Source: Lutibacter sp. A64
GTDB lineage: Bacteria > Bacteroidota > Bacteroidia > Flavobacteriales > Flavobacteriaceae
Length of the DNA stretch: 64,000 nt
Assembly: GCF_022429565.1 (NCBI RefSeq)
Contig: NZ_CP092487.1
Coordinates: 3,552,001-3,616,000, forward strand
Reading direction: 5' to 3'
Shown: positions 46,919-55,452 of the stretch, in pieces
How the letters are laid out: the number at the start of each line of letters is the position of its first letter
How positions within the stretch are numbered: the stretch's first letter is position 1
Notes under the pieces: model-generated
The model's input: only the letters and a program-made list of their open reading frames with translations
Database searches by the model: none
Told to the model about the DNA's origin: nothing
Program-made: the position numbers and the translations under genes

Positions 46919-47674
46919 ATGAAAAAAAACGGCCTATTTAAATTTGGATTACTTCTTTTAATACTAATTAGTATTACTTCTTGTGTGTCCAAAAAGGATA
47001 TGATTTATTTTCAGAATGATGAGGTGATTTCGAATGAGTTGCATAAAAATTATGCTCCAAAAATTCAAACAGACGATATTTTAAACATTACGGTTAGTGC
47101 ACGTGAACCTGAAGCTGCAGTGGTTTATAATTTATACAAAGGAGGTGGGCAATCCTCTTCTACAGATCCAATTACTTATTTAGTAGATAATGAAGGTAAT
47201 ATAACTTTTCCAGAACTTGGTAAAATTAAAGTTAGTGGTCTAACAACAAATCAATTAAAAAACGATTTAATTAAACGTTTAGAGGTATTTATTACAAACC
47301 CAATTGTTACTATTAGATTAGAAAATTTTAGAGTTTCAATTTTAGGTGAAGTAAAATCTCCTGGACCGTATAATTTAGAGAACGAAAAAGTATCAATACC
47401 CGAAGCCCTTGCTATGGCTGGTGATTTAACCATTCAAGGAAAACGAAAAAATATTTTATTGTTAAGAACCAATGGAGATAAAGTAGAGAGTATTCGCTTA
47501 GATTTAACGGATAAAGCTTTGTTTAAATCGCCTTATTTTTATTTAGCTCAAAATGACATTGTTTATGTAGAGCCAAATAGAGCAAAAGTAAATTCGTCTG
47601 CAATAGGAACAACTTCTTCATTAATTTCAATAGCATCTGCATTGCTTTCATTAGTGCTAATTTTAACACGTTAA
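46919..47674 (+). CDS. Wza-like polysaccharide export outer membrane lipoprotein
   Basis: A 251-residue outer-membrane polysaccharide export protein. It has a lipoprotein signal (FGLLLLILISITSC), the Poly_export domain (PKIQTDDILNITVSAREPEAAVVYN), SLBB-like beta-grasp parts (RVSILGEVKSPGPYNLENEKVSIPEALAMAGDL) and a C-terminal hydrophobic segment (SLISIASALLSLVLILT) that in Bacteroidota replaces the C-terminal helix of Wza. ATG 46919 is chosen over TTG 46904, which adds five residues. The Wzc-like gene begins 1 nt after the stop. Confidence 0.92.
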   Translation: MKKNGLFKFGLLLLILISITSCVSKKDMIYFQNDEVISNELHKNYAPKIQTDDILNITVSAREPEAAVVYNLYKGGGQSSSTDPITYLVDNEGNITFPELGKIKVSGLTTNQLKNDLIKRLEVFITNPIVTIRLENFRVSILGEVKSPGPYNLENEKVSIPEALAMAGDLTIQGKRKNILLLRTNGDKVESIRLDLTDKALFKSPYFYLAQNDIVYVEPNRAKVNSSAIGTTSSLISIASALLSLVLILTR

Positions 47675-47675
47675 T

Positions 47676-50024
47676 ATGCAAGATAATAAAAAAAATAGCC
47701 CTATAAATTTTAATGAGGGCACCATAAATATACGTGAAGAAATTGAGAAGTATCTTTACCATTGGAAGTGGTTTGTGTTAAGCACTTTTTTAGCGCTAGG
47801 AATTGTTTATGTTTACTTAAGATACACTCCAAATCAATATGAAGCTTCAGCAACTATTTTAATAGAAGATGTTGAAAATAACGAGCTTTCTGCATTTAAA
47901 GATTTGGGTTTAGTAGGTAGTTCGCAGGCTTCTTTAGAAAATGAAATAGAACTGTTGAAATCTAGAAGCTTAATTAGAAGGGTAGCTAAAGAGTTAAAGT
48001 TAAATGTTACTTACTACACTCAAGGAAGAGTTATTGAAGCAGAATTTATTCATAAAAGAGCTCAATTCAATATTAATTTTTTAATAAGCGATTCAGTTTT
48101 TGATAACCTAAGTACAAGTTTTTCAGTTCTTATAAAATCTAAAACGCATCTTGTTTTAAAAACTAGATTGGATGAAAAAGAGTATGCTTTTGGAGAAAAA
48201 ATTAGTTTGCCTTTTGGCGATATTATTATCACTCCAAAAGATGTAGATAAGTTAAGGGTAGGTGATGAAACAATTATTAAAATTATACCTTTAAAATCTG
48301 TTGTAGAAAGTTATAGAAATAGAATTCAAGTTGCTGTTGTAAAAAATTCTAGTGTTATTCGTTTAAGTTTAAGAGATCGAGTTAATGAGAAAGCTCAAGA
48401 GGTTTTAGATAATTTAATAGAACAATATAATGATGATGCAGTTACAGATAAGAGTTTAATAGCAAAAAGAACAAATGAATTTATTAATGATAGAATTTCA
48501 ATTATTGATGAAGATTTATCGCTAATTGAGGCAGGTGTTGAGCAGTTTAAAACAAAAAATAGGTTAACAGATATTTCTTCGGAAGCGGGAATTGCTTTGC
48601 AGTCTAAAAATGAATTGTCTAAACAAATTATAGCTTTAAGTACGCAATTAAAATTAGTAGATTTTGTAGATGAATATATTTCAGCAAATGAAGAGCAGTT
48701 AATTCCTGCGGATTTAGGTTTAGAAAATAGTTCAATTACAGAAAGTACAAATAAGTACAATGAAGTTTTATTAGAGCGCAATAGAATTTTAAAAAGTACT
48801 AGTGAATTGCACCCAACAATTGTGAATTTAAATTTACAATTAAAACAGTTTAGAGAAAATATTTCACAGAGTTTATCTAATTTAAGGTCATCTTTAACAA
48901 TTTCTTTAAACGATATAAAAAATCAAGAATATAAATTTAATTCTAAAATTGCAGCTGTACCAAAGCAAGAAAGAGAATATAGAGATATTCAAAGGCAGCA
49001 GCAAATAATAGAGTCGTTATACTTGTATTTATTACAAAAACGAGAAGAAAATGCTATTTCTTTAGCGGTTACTTTACCTAATGCAAAAATTGTTGATAAA
49101 GCGTATGGAGGTGGCTACCCAGTAGCTCCAAATCGTAGAATGTTTTATTTAGCAGCTTTATTAGCAGGCTTAGTTTTACCATTTGCTACATTGTATATAC
49201 TATTTTTATTAGATAATAAAGTACATACACGTAAGGAAGTAGAAGCCTTAGTTGATATTCCTATTTTAGGAGATATACCACAATCAAAATCAGAACAAAA
49301 AGTTATTATTTCTGATAAGGATAGAGATAGCACATCAGAATCGTTTAGGTTGTTAAGAACCAACGTTAATTTTATGCTTTCTAGTGTTAAAAAAGCTTCT
49401 AAAACAATTTTTATAACATCAACATTAGCTGGTGAAGGGAAAACATTTATTGCAATAAATTTGGCTTCGGTATTAGCGCTAACAAATAAAAAAGTATTAT
49501 TAATTGGTGGTGATATTAGAAAACCTAAAATTGTAGAATATTTAAAAATTAAATCTACAAAAAAAGGACTTTCACATTTTTTAATGGATAGTTCACTGCA
49601 AGTTCCAGATGTAATTGAGCAATTTAAAGAAACTAATTTTGATATTTTAGAATCTGGTATTGTTGCTCCAAATCCTTCAGAATTATTAATGAATGGTCGT
49701 TTTGATGAAATTTTAGCCTATGGTGAATCGCATTACGATTATGTTATTGTAGATACAGCACCTATAAATATTGTAACAGATACCTTGTTATTTAGTAAAA
49801 ATGCAGATTTATTTATTTATGTTGTTAGAGCAAATTTTTTAGATAAGCGTCTACTAGAAATTCCTAATAAATTATATAAAGATAAACGATTGCCTAATAT
49901 GGCCGCTTTAATAAACGATACCGATTTAGAAAGAGGCTATGGTTATGGATACGGCTATGGTTATGGTTATACCGAAAGAGGGTTGAAACCAAAAAAATGG
50001 TGGCAAAAAATAATGTCTTTTTAA
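47676..50024 (+). CDS. Wzc-like polysaccharide co-polymerase with tyrosine kinase domain
   Basis: A 782-residue bacterial tyrosine kinase that sets chain length and drives export. Two membrane helices (about 28-50 and 490-510) flank a Wzz domain with coiled-coil segments (about 240-460). The cytoplasmic kinase has Walker A LAGEGKT, a Walker A' variant LLIGGDIRKPK (Gly where many kinases have the first Asp) and Walker B VIVDTAP. The C-terminal tail RGYGYGYGYGYGY has six tyrosines alternating with glycine and is the likely autophosphorylation cluster. The phosphatase that would reset it is encoded next, on the opposite strand. Confidence 0.95.
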   Translation: MQDNKKNSPINFNEGTINIREEIEKYLYHWKWFVLSTFLALGIVYVYLRYTPNQYEASATILIEDVENNELSAFKDLGLVGSSQASLENEIELLKSRSLIRRVAKELKLNVTYYTQGRVIEAEFIHKRAQFNINFLISDSVFDNLSTSFSVLIKSKTHLVLKTRLDEKEYAFGEKISLPFGDIIITPKDVDKLRVGDETIIKIIPLKSVVESYRNRIQVAVVKNSSVIRLSLRDRVNEKAQEVLDNLIEQYNDDAVTDKSLIAKRTNEFINDRISIIDEDLSLIEAGVEQFKTKNRLTDISSEAGIALQSKNELSKQIIALSTQLKLVDFVDEYISANEEQLIPADLGLENSSITESTNKYNEVLLERNRILKSTSELHPTIVNLNLQLKQFRENISQSLSNLRSSLTISLNDIKNQEYKFNSKIAAVPKQEREYRDIQRQQQIIESLYLYLLQKREENAISLAVTLPNAKIVDKAYGGGYPVAPNRRMFYLAALLAGLVLPFATLYILFLLDNKVHTRKEVEALVDIPILGDIPQSKSEQKVIISDKDRDSTSESFRLLRTNVNFMLSSVKKASKTIFITSTLAGEGKTFIAINLASVLALTNKKVLLIGGDIRKPKIVEYLKIKSTKKGLSHFLMDSSLQVPDVIEQFKETNFDILESGIVAPNPSELLMNGRFDEILAYGESHYDYVIVDTAPINIVTDTLLFSKNADLFIYVVRANFLDKRLLEIPNKLYKDKRLPNMAALINDTDLERGYGYGYGYGYGYTERGLKPKKWWQKIMSF

Positions 50025-50046
50025 AAAGTTTTTTTTATTTTTTTAT

Positions 50047-50787
50047 CTAAAGTAATTTGGCGTTGTTTTCTAAAATTGGAGTTATTAATTTTAATAGTTT
50101 ACCATTGTTAATAGTTTCTAAGGTGTTTAAATGACGTATATTATGCGTGTCTGTGCCTGTAAAATCTATTAAATTATCTTTTAATAAGCGTTCTGTAATT
50201 TTATTTACTTTAGAGCCATAATGTTGAGATAATGAGAGTAAGTTTAGTTGAAATAAACAGCCTAATTCTTTTAATTCATGATACTTATTGTAATTTGTAT
50301 GATAAAAAATATACCTTTCAGGATGTGCTAAAATAGGTTTATAACCAGCAATTTGAATATTGAAAAGTATTTCGTTTAAGTTAATTGGTGGATTAAAATA
50401 CGATAACTCAACAAGTATGTATTGGTCTTTAATAGGAAGTAGATCTTTATTGCTTAATAATTTTTCAAAATTATTATCAATCATATATTCTGCAGCAGCT
50501 CTAATATTAATGTCTTCAAGCCCATGAGATTTTAAATAATTAGTTAATTCAAAAAGTTTTTGCTGTATATCTTTAGATGTGTTATTCCAAACCCCATCCA
50601 TTACGTGTGGAGTTGTAACAAAATTTTTAATACCAAAACTAGAAAGTTTTTGTATCAGTTCGGTAGAATCTTCAAAACTTTTAGAGCCATCATCAATATT
50701 TGGTAATAAATGAGAATGGATATCTATATAAGTTTTACTAAATAATGTAGTAATTGGTTGTTTATTTTTTTTAAAAAAAGATAGCAT
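50047..50787 (-). CDS. CpsB/YwqE-like tyrosine phosphatase (PHP domain)
   Basis: A 246-residue metal-dependent phosphatase of the PHP superfamily. Metal motifs are visible: DIHSHLLPNIDDGSKSFEDS, FVTTPHVMDGVW, EYMID, PILAHPERY and GTDTHN. It should dephosphorylate the tyrosine tail of the Wzc-like kinase and so regulate polymer export. Its gene converges on wzc with only 22 nt between and is 4 nt downstream of the Wzi-like gene, so the last two form a separate minus-strand pair. Confidence 0.93.
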   Translation of the reverse strand: MLSFFKKNKQPITTLFSKTYIDIHSHLLPNIDDGSKSFEDSTELIQKLSSFGIKNFVTTPHVMDGVWNNTSKDIQQKLFELTNYLKSHGLEDINIRAAAEYMIDNNFEKLLSNKDLLPIKDQYILVELSYFNPPINLNEILFNIQIAGYKPILAHPERYIFYHTNYNKYHELKELGCLFQLNLLSLSQHYGSKVNKITERLLKDNLIDFTGTDTHNIRHLNTLETINNGKLLKLITPILENNAKLL

Positions 50788-50791
50788 ATTT

Positions 50792-52150
50792 TTAAAAAAT
50801 TCCGGTTTTAGTTAATTTTAAAAAGCCTCCAAAATTAGTTGGTAAAAAATCTCCAAAATCTCCAGTTGTACCAACTGTTATTTCAAAAGGTATGGATTTA
50901 TTAGAAATAAAAACTTCTAAATAGGGCGAAAATAATGATTTATTAAGAGGAGTAGTAAACCAGCCAGGATATTTTGTATATGTAATATTTGTTTTATACT
51001 GAATAGTTTCACTTAAATAGCCTTTAAAACCAACATTAATTGATGTGAATCTATTTTCAGCAATACCATAAGTAATGCCATTTATAGGTGTTTTTGTGGT
51101 GAAAAAAGGAGAACCAATAGTATGTCCAAAATAAGTCCAGCCACTACTATAAATAGAGTTGTTAAAATAATTATCAATTAAACCGTTTTCTGAAGTGTTT
51201 TTACCTTGATGTTTGGTGTATTGAAATTCAGTAATAAAATGAGTGATAAAACTTTTTGGATTTTTTAAATCTATAAAAAGCCCATAGAGAGCATCCGGAT
51301 AGTTAGAGAATTCTCTTCCAGATCTATCTTCAAAAGGATGTGATACATAAAAACTCCAGTTGGTTTTGTCTCCTTTATAATCTAATTGAATTAAATAATT
51401 ACCAACGTGATTTCCCCAAGCGTTTGATGAATTTATACTTTCATCTGTACTACCATCCCCTTGTCCGCTTATATATTTTAAATAATTTTTAAAACCTGTA
51501 GGTTGTTTTCCATACGTTTCAGATGTTCCTCCCCAAACAACATAGTGGTCTAATCCGGTTATTAAATTTAGTTTAGTACTTAGTTTAGATTTTAAATACA
51601 AGCTTTTATAATGTAAATGGGCATTGTCTACAGCTCGTTTATCATTTAAAAAATACTCAGCATAATTAGCTTTTACTTTTAACCAGTTTTTGGCAAAAGG
51701 TACGGTTAAGTAAGATCTAGTTTTAAAGTTAATTCCTGGAAAGGCTCTTGTATTAATTGAATTTATAATATTACCGTTAGAAACAGATAAGCCTTCAAAT
51801 AAAATTTCTTCATTTTTACTACCAAGATCTAATTGCCAATTTTTAGTAGCAATGCTAGTATAAAGTTCGTTAATTAAAACTTCATTTTTATCAGCAATAA
51901 AACCTGTTATTGATGCTTTATAAGCAACATTAATAGTGTTGTTATTTTTAAAATCAGAAAAAATAGCGGTATTAAGTATAATATTATTGCTGTTTGGTAT
52001 TGTACCAAATTTATTTGATGTTAAAAAAAAAGGAAGTGTTTCTTTACTGCTAATATTTGAATTTAGTTCTATAGCATAATTTTGAGCATGTACTTCAAAA
52101 AATATGCTAAAAAATAGGGTTAAATTCAATATAATTTTAAAGTGTTTCAA
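50792..52150 (-). CDS. Wzi-like capsule assembly outer membrane protein
   Basis: A 452-residue outer-membrane beta-barrel protein of the capsule assembly Wzi family. The signal peptide is KIILNLTLFFSIFFEVHAQ. Alternating strands with aromatic girdles and stretches such as LDHYVVWGGTSETYGKQP and WGNHVGNYLIQLDYKGDKTNWSFYVSHPFEDRSG are typical. It probably ties capsular polymer to the surface. The start codon is TTG at 52150: no in-frame ATG lies between it and the -7 box at 52180-52187, and the next Met is far inside. It precedes the CpsB-like gene by 4 nt. Confidence 0.88.
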   Translation of the reverse strand: MKHFKIILNLTLFFSIFFEVHAQNYAIELNSNISSKETLPFFLTSNKFGTIPNSNNIILNTAIFSDFKNNNTINVAYKASITGFIADKNEVLINELYTSIATKNWQLDLGSKNEEILFEGLSVSNGNIINSINTRAFPGINFKTRSYLTVPFAKNWLKVKANYAEYFLNDKRAVDNAHLHYKSLYLKSKLSTKLNLITGLDHYVVWGGTSETYGKQPTGFKNYLKYISGQGDGSTDESINSSNAWGNHVGNYLIQLDYKGDKTNWSFYVSHPFEDRSGREFSNYPDALYGLFIDLKNPKSFITHFITEFQYTKHQGKNTSENGLIDNYFNNSIYSSGWTYFGHTIGSPFFTTKTPINGITYGIAENRFTSINVGFKGYLSETIQYKTNITYTKYPGWFTTPLNKSLFSPYLEVFISNKSIPFEITVGTTGDFGDFLPTNFGGFLKLTKTGIF

Positions 52151-52179
52151 TAGTTGAAAATTTAAATGAAATATAAAAT

Positions 52180-52187
52180 CAAAGTTA
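52180..52187 (-). promoter_or_regulatory. promoter -7 box of wzi-cpsB pair
   Basis: Minus strand TAACTTTG, an exact TAnnTTTG match, 29 nt before the TTG start at 52150. Confidence 0.55.
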
Positions 52188-52426
52188 ATTAAATTTATAT
52201 TAATGCAGTGGTAAAAGCTTGTTTTAAGAATAATAATTTGTGTTTTAAGCTTCTTTCTTTTTAAAATTTTCTGAGGTATTTTTAAGTTAGGTGTGTTATA
52301 GTTTTGTAATTATTAAAAATAAGGTATCCTATTTTTTAAATGTATAATTTATGCTATTAAATATTAAATTATCAATAAGTATTGAAATTTTTTTATAAAA
52401 AAGAATGTTTTTTTAAAATTAATGTA

Positions 52427-52434
52427 TAGCTTTG
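52427..52434 (+). promoter_or_regulatory. promoter -7 box of the aromatic amino acid operon
   Basis: TAGCTTTG matches TAnnTTTG exactly. Transcription would begin near 52441, about 12 nt before the leader ATG, so the leader peptide is near the 5' end as required for attenuation. Confidence 0.6.
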
Positions 52435-52452
52435 TCGAGTATAAGAACAATT

Positions 52453-52515
52453 ATGATAACAAATAACACATTTAACAGCTTCTATTTTTACTTTTATTTT
52501 AACAATAAAGGGTGA
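52453..52515 (+). CDS. Phe/Tyr leader peptide of the pheA operon attenuator
   Basis: A 20-codon frame from ATG 52453 to TGA 52513-52515. Residues 7-16 read FNSFYFYFYF, so five Phe and three Tyr codons lie in ten positions, including the unbroken run FYFYFYF at 52480-52500. The downstream operon makes precisely Phe and Tyr. A ribosome stalled on this run for lack of charged tRNA would leave the antiterminator arm (from 52513) free; one that reaches the stop codon would cover it. This is the classical attenuation design. The peptide itself needs no further function. Confidence 0.88.
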   Translation: MITNNTFNSFYFYFYFNNKG

Positions 52516-52560
52516 GGCTTTGTATGTGTTGATTAACAAAATATAAATTATAGAGTCTCG
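52513..52560 (+). promoter_or_regulatory. antiterminator hairpin of the Phe/Tyr attenuator
   Basis: Bases 52513-52524 (TGAGGCTTTGTA) pair with 52549-52560 (TTATAGAGTCTCG region) over 12 consecutive positions, four of them G-U. The 5' arm starts at the leader stop codon. The 3' arm takes up the first five bases of the terminator stem, so the two hairpins exclude each other. Confidence 0.75.
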
Positions 52561-52583
52561 AAATTATTTCGGGATTTTTTTTT
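52556..52583 (+). terminator. attenuator terminator upstream of pheA
   Basis: The stem TCTCGAAA (52556-52563) / TTTCGGGA (52567-52574), 8 bp with one G-U, has the loop TTA and is followed by nine T residues. It ends 17 nt before the pheA start codon and follows the leader peptide, which fits premature termination when Phe and Tyr are plentiful. Confidence 0.9.
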
Positions 52584-52599
52584 GAATAAAAATTAAAAA

Positions 52600-53418
52600 A
52601 TGAAAGTAGCAATTCAAGGTATAAAAGGGTCTTTTCACCACATTGTGGCACAACAATATTTTGGAGAAAACATAGATTTATTAGAGTGTTTATCTTTTTC
52701 TGAGATGCCAAACCTTTTATTAGATAAAAAGGCAGATGTCTTAATTATGGCAATCGAGAATTCTATAGCTGGGGCAATATTGCCTAATTACGCTTTAATT
52801 GATGATTTTCAATTAAATATTTGTGGTGAGTTTCATTTACCAATTAATCATAATTTAATGGGATTGAAAGATCAAAATATTGAAGATATTAAAGAAGTAT
52901 ATTCACATCCTATGGCACTATTACAGTGTCATAATTTTTTTAAAGACTACCCGCATATAAAACTTATAGAAGATAAGGATACGGCTTCGGTAGCTAAAAG
53001 AATTGCAGAAAATAACTTAAAAGGAGTTGGAGCCATTGCAAGTACACTAGCTGCAGAAATATATAATTTAGATATTATTGCTGAAAACATTCAAACCATT
53101 AAAGAAAATGCTACACGTTTTTTTATTTTAAATAATAATAAAGATAAAAGCAGTGTTTCAGCAAACAAAGCTTCAATAAAATTTATAACAAGTAATGATA
53201 CTGGTAGTTTGGCAGAAGTGCTTTCTATTTTAGCAAAACACAATTTAAATATGTCTAAAATACAATCTATGCCAGTTATAAACACCCCTTGGAAATATGC
53301 TTTTTTCGCTGATTTTATTTTTAAAAGTTATGCCGATTATTTTGATGCAATAGATGAAATTAAAGAAAAAGTAGAAATAGTAAAAATTTTAGGAGAATAC
53401 ACAAAAGGTAAAAGATAA
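52600..53418 (+). CDS. pheA: prephenate dehydratase
   Basis: Converts prephenate to phenylpyruvate, the committed step to phenylalanine. The 272 residues hold the catalytic dehydratase domain (about 1-180: VAIQGIKGSFHHIVAQQYF, ADVLIMAIENSIAG, and the TRF motif NATRFFIL with Thr172) and a C-terminal ACT domain (IKFITSNDTGSLAEVLSILAKHNLNMSKIQSMPV) for allosteric control, where the Phe-binding ESRP of other enzymes reads QSMP. There is no fused chorismate mutase; that activity is on the fourth gene. The stop overlaps the next start as TAATG. Confidence 0.96.
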   Translation: MKVAIQGIKGSFHHIVAQQYFGENIDLLECLSFSEMPNLLLDKKADVLIMAIENSIAGAILPNYALIDDFQLNICGEFHLPINHNLMGLKDQNIEDIKEVYSHPMALLQCHNFFKDYPHIKLIEDKDTASVAKRIAENNLKGVGAIASTLAAEIYNLDIIAENIQTIKENATRFFILNNNKDKSSVSANKASIKFITSNDTGSLAEVLSILAKHNLNMSKIQSMPVINTPWKYAFFADFIFKSYADYFDAIDEIKEKVEIVKILGEYTKGKR

Positions 53419-54575
53419 TGATACAAAAAGCTGATAGATTAAACGATGTAAAAGAATACTACTTCTCAAAAAAATTGAGAGAGGTAGCGGCTTTAAGAAA
53501 TGAGGGGAAACCAATAATAAATATAGCAATTGGAAGCCCAGATTTAGCGCCGTCAAATAGTGTAATAGCAGCAATTCAAAACGCTGTAACGTTACCAAAT
53601 GCACATCAATATCAAAGTTATCAAGGAATTCCAGAATTAAGAAGTGGAATTGCCGATTTTTATAAAGAAAACTACAATGTTACCTTAAATTCAGCTACAG
53701 AAATTCTTCCTTTAATGGGGTCAAAAGAAGGAATTATGCATATTTCTATGGCTTTTTTAAATAAAGGAGATAAGGTGTTGATACCAAACCCTGGTTATCC
53801 AACCTATGCTTCAGTTACAAATTTGGTTGAAGCTGAGCCAATTTTATACAAATTAAATGAAGCTACTAATTGGTTGCCTAATTTTAAAGAATTAGAACAA
53901 CAAGATTTATCAAATGTTAAAATTATGTGGATTAATTATCCGCATATGCCAACAGGTGCTGTTGCTTCAAAAGAAGATTTTAAAGAATTGATAGCTTTTG
54001 CTAAAAAGCATCAAATTTTAATAGTAAACGATAATCCGTATAGCTTTATTTTAAATGAAAATCCGCTTAGTATTTTAGAAATAGAAGGAGCTAAAGAAGT
54101 TGCAATTGAGTTAAATTCTTTAAGTAAAACCTTTAATATGGCAGGTTGGAGAGTAGGTATGGTTGTAGGAGATGCCGAAATTATTAAAACAATATTACAA
54201 GTAAAAAGTAATATGGATTCTGGAATGTTTTTTGGAATTCAAAAAGGAGCTGTAGAAGCATTTAAATTGTCTTCAGATTGGTTTAAAGCCCAAAACGAAA
54301 TTTATAAAAGAAGAAGAGCTATTGTTTGGCAAATTTTTGATGCGCTTAATTGTACTTATAATAAAAATATTGGAGGTTTGTTTGTATGGGCAAAATTACC
54401 AGAAGGTATAAAATCTGAAGATGTTACAGATGATTTACTGTATAATAAAAATGTATTTATAACCCCTGGAACTGTTTTTGGTTCTAATGGAGCTGGTTAT
54501 TTAAGAGCATCATTATGTGTTTCAGAAGAGGTGCTTGAAGAAGTGTTAGATAGAATAATTACTGTAAATGTGTAA
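53418..54575 (+). CDS. class I/II aminotransferase, aromatic amino acid type
   Basis: A 385-residue PLP aminotransferase of fold type I. It has NIAIGSPDLAPS near the N-terminus, NPGYPTYASV, the PLP-binding NDNPYSFI and the Schiff-base Lys in SLSKTFNMAGWRVGM. The position between pheA and tyrA indicates that it transaminates phenylpyruvate and 4-hydroxyphenylpyruvate, or prephenate, in the final steps. The start codon overlaps the pheA stop by one base, and tyrA starts 2 nt after its stop, so translation is coupled. Confidence 0.92.
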   Translation: MIQKADRLNDVKEYYFSKKLREVAALRNEGKPIINIAIGSPDLAPSNSVIAAIQNAVTLPNAHQYQSYQGIPELRSGIADFYKENYNVTLNSATEILPLMGSKEGIMHISMAFLNKGDKVLIPNPGYPTYASVTNLVEAEPILYKLNEATNWLPNFKELEQQDLSNVKIMWINYPHMPTGAVASKEDFKELIAFAKKHQILIVNDNPYSFILNENPLSILEIEGAKEVAIELNSLSKTFNMAGWRVGMVVGDAEIIKTILQVKSNMDSGMFFGIQKGAVEAFKLSSDWFKAQNEIYKRRRAIVWQIFDALNCTYNKNIGGLFVWAKLPEGIKSEDVTDDLLYNKNVFITPGTVFGSNGAGYLRASLCVSEEVLEEVLDRIITVNV

Positions 54576-54576
54576 C

Positions 54577-55434
54577 ATGGAAAAATTAGTAGTTATTGGT
54601 TTAGGTTTAATAGGTGGTTCCTTAGCATTAGATTTAAAAAAGAGAGGAAATTATAAAGTCTATGGAGTTGATCAAAACCCAGAGCACATAAAAAAAGCAC
54701 TAGAACTAGGTATAATTGATGAAGAAATTAGTCTTTCTGAAGTTGCAGATGCAGCTGTAGTAATTATATCAGTACCAGTTAATATTATAGCAAATATTAC
54801 AAAACAAGTATTGGATATTGTATCTGATAAAACCTTGGTTTTTGATGTTGGTTCGGTAAAAAATAATATTTGTAAGGCGGTAGAAAACCATAAAAACCGT
54901 AAAAACTTTGTAGCAGCGCATCCGCTTGCAGGTACAGAATTTTCGGGGCCACAAGCAGCAATTTTAAATCTATTCGATCATAAAGTAAATATTATTTGTG
55001 AAGCTGATAAAACAGATTGGAAAATTTTAGACAAAGCAATAAGCTTATTTAAACTGTTAGATATGCGTATTAAAATGATGCAGCCAGTAGAACACGATAG
55101 GCATATTGCGTATGTTTCTCACTTGTCTCATATCAGTTCTTTTATGTTAGGGAAAACAGTATTGCAAATTGAAAAAAATGAACAGGCAATTTTTGATATG
55201 GCAAGTACAGGTTTTGCATCTACAGTGCGTTTAGCAAAAAGTAATGCTGATACTTGGGCTCCAATTTTTTTAGAAAATAAAGAAAATGTTATAAGATCTC
55301 TTGATGAGTATATTAAAAATTTGAGTGAATTTAAAACTCTAATTGAAAATGCAGATGATAATGGTTTAAGAGTAATTATGAAAGACACAAATTATATAAA
55401 ATCAATTTTAAACGGAATTAAAGAAAACGACTAA
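54577..55434 (+). CDS. tyrA: prephenate dehydrogenase
   Basis: Oxidatively decarboxylates prephenate to 4-hydroxyphenylpyruvate for tyrosine. The 285 residues comprise an N-terminal Rossmann domain (VVIGLGLIGGSLALDLKKRG), DVGSVKNNICKAVE, the active-site HPLAGTEFSGP and a helical dimerisation domain (HDRHIAYVSHLSHISSFML). The chosen ATG 54577 begins right after the aminotransferase stop. An ATG at 54568 would add three residues (MCN) and overlap that stop, so it is less likely but possible. Confidence 0.95.
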   Translation: MEKLVVIGLGLIGGSLALDLKKRGNYKVYGVDQNPEHIKKALELGIIDEEISLSEVADAAVVIISVPVNIIANITKQVLDIVSDKTLVFDVGSVKNNICKAVENHKNRKNFVAAHPLAGTEFSGPQAAILNLFDHKVNIICEADKTDWKILDKAISLFKLLDMRIKMMQPVEHDRHIAYVSHLSHISSFMLGKTVLQIEKNEQAIFDMASTGFASTVRLAKSNADTWAPIFLENKENVIRSLDEYIKNLSEFKTLIENADDNGLRVIMKDTNYIKSILNGIKEND

Positions 55435-55452
55435 ATAAGAAACAAAAATAAG

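Noticed and set aside
50024-50046. T-rich run after the Wzc-like gene as a terminator
   Set aside because: There is a T run but no stem before it; the convergent spacing is too short to judge.
52200-52260. Possible hairpin with two AAGCTT sites upstream of the aromatic operon
   Set aside because: The arms are only 6 nt with a loop of almost 30 nt and a direct rather than inverted flanking repeat; likely chance.
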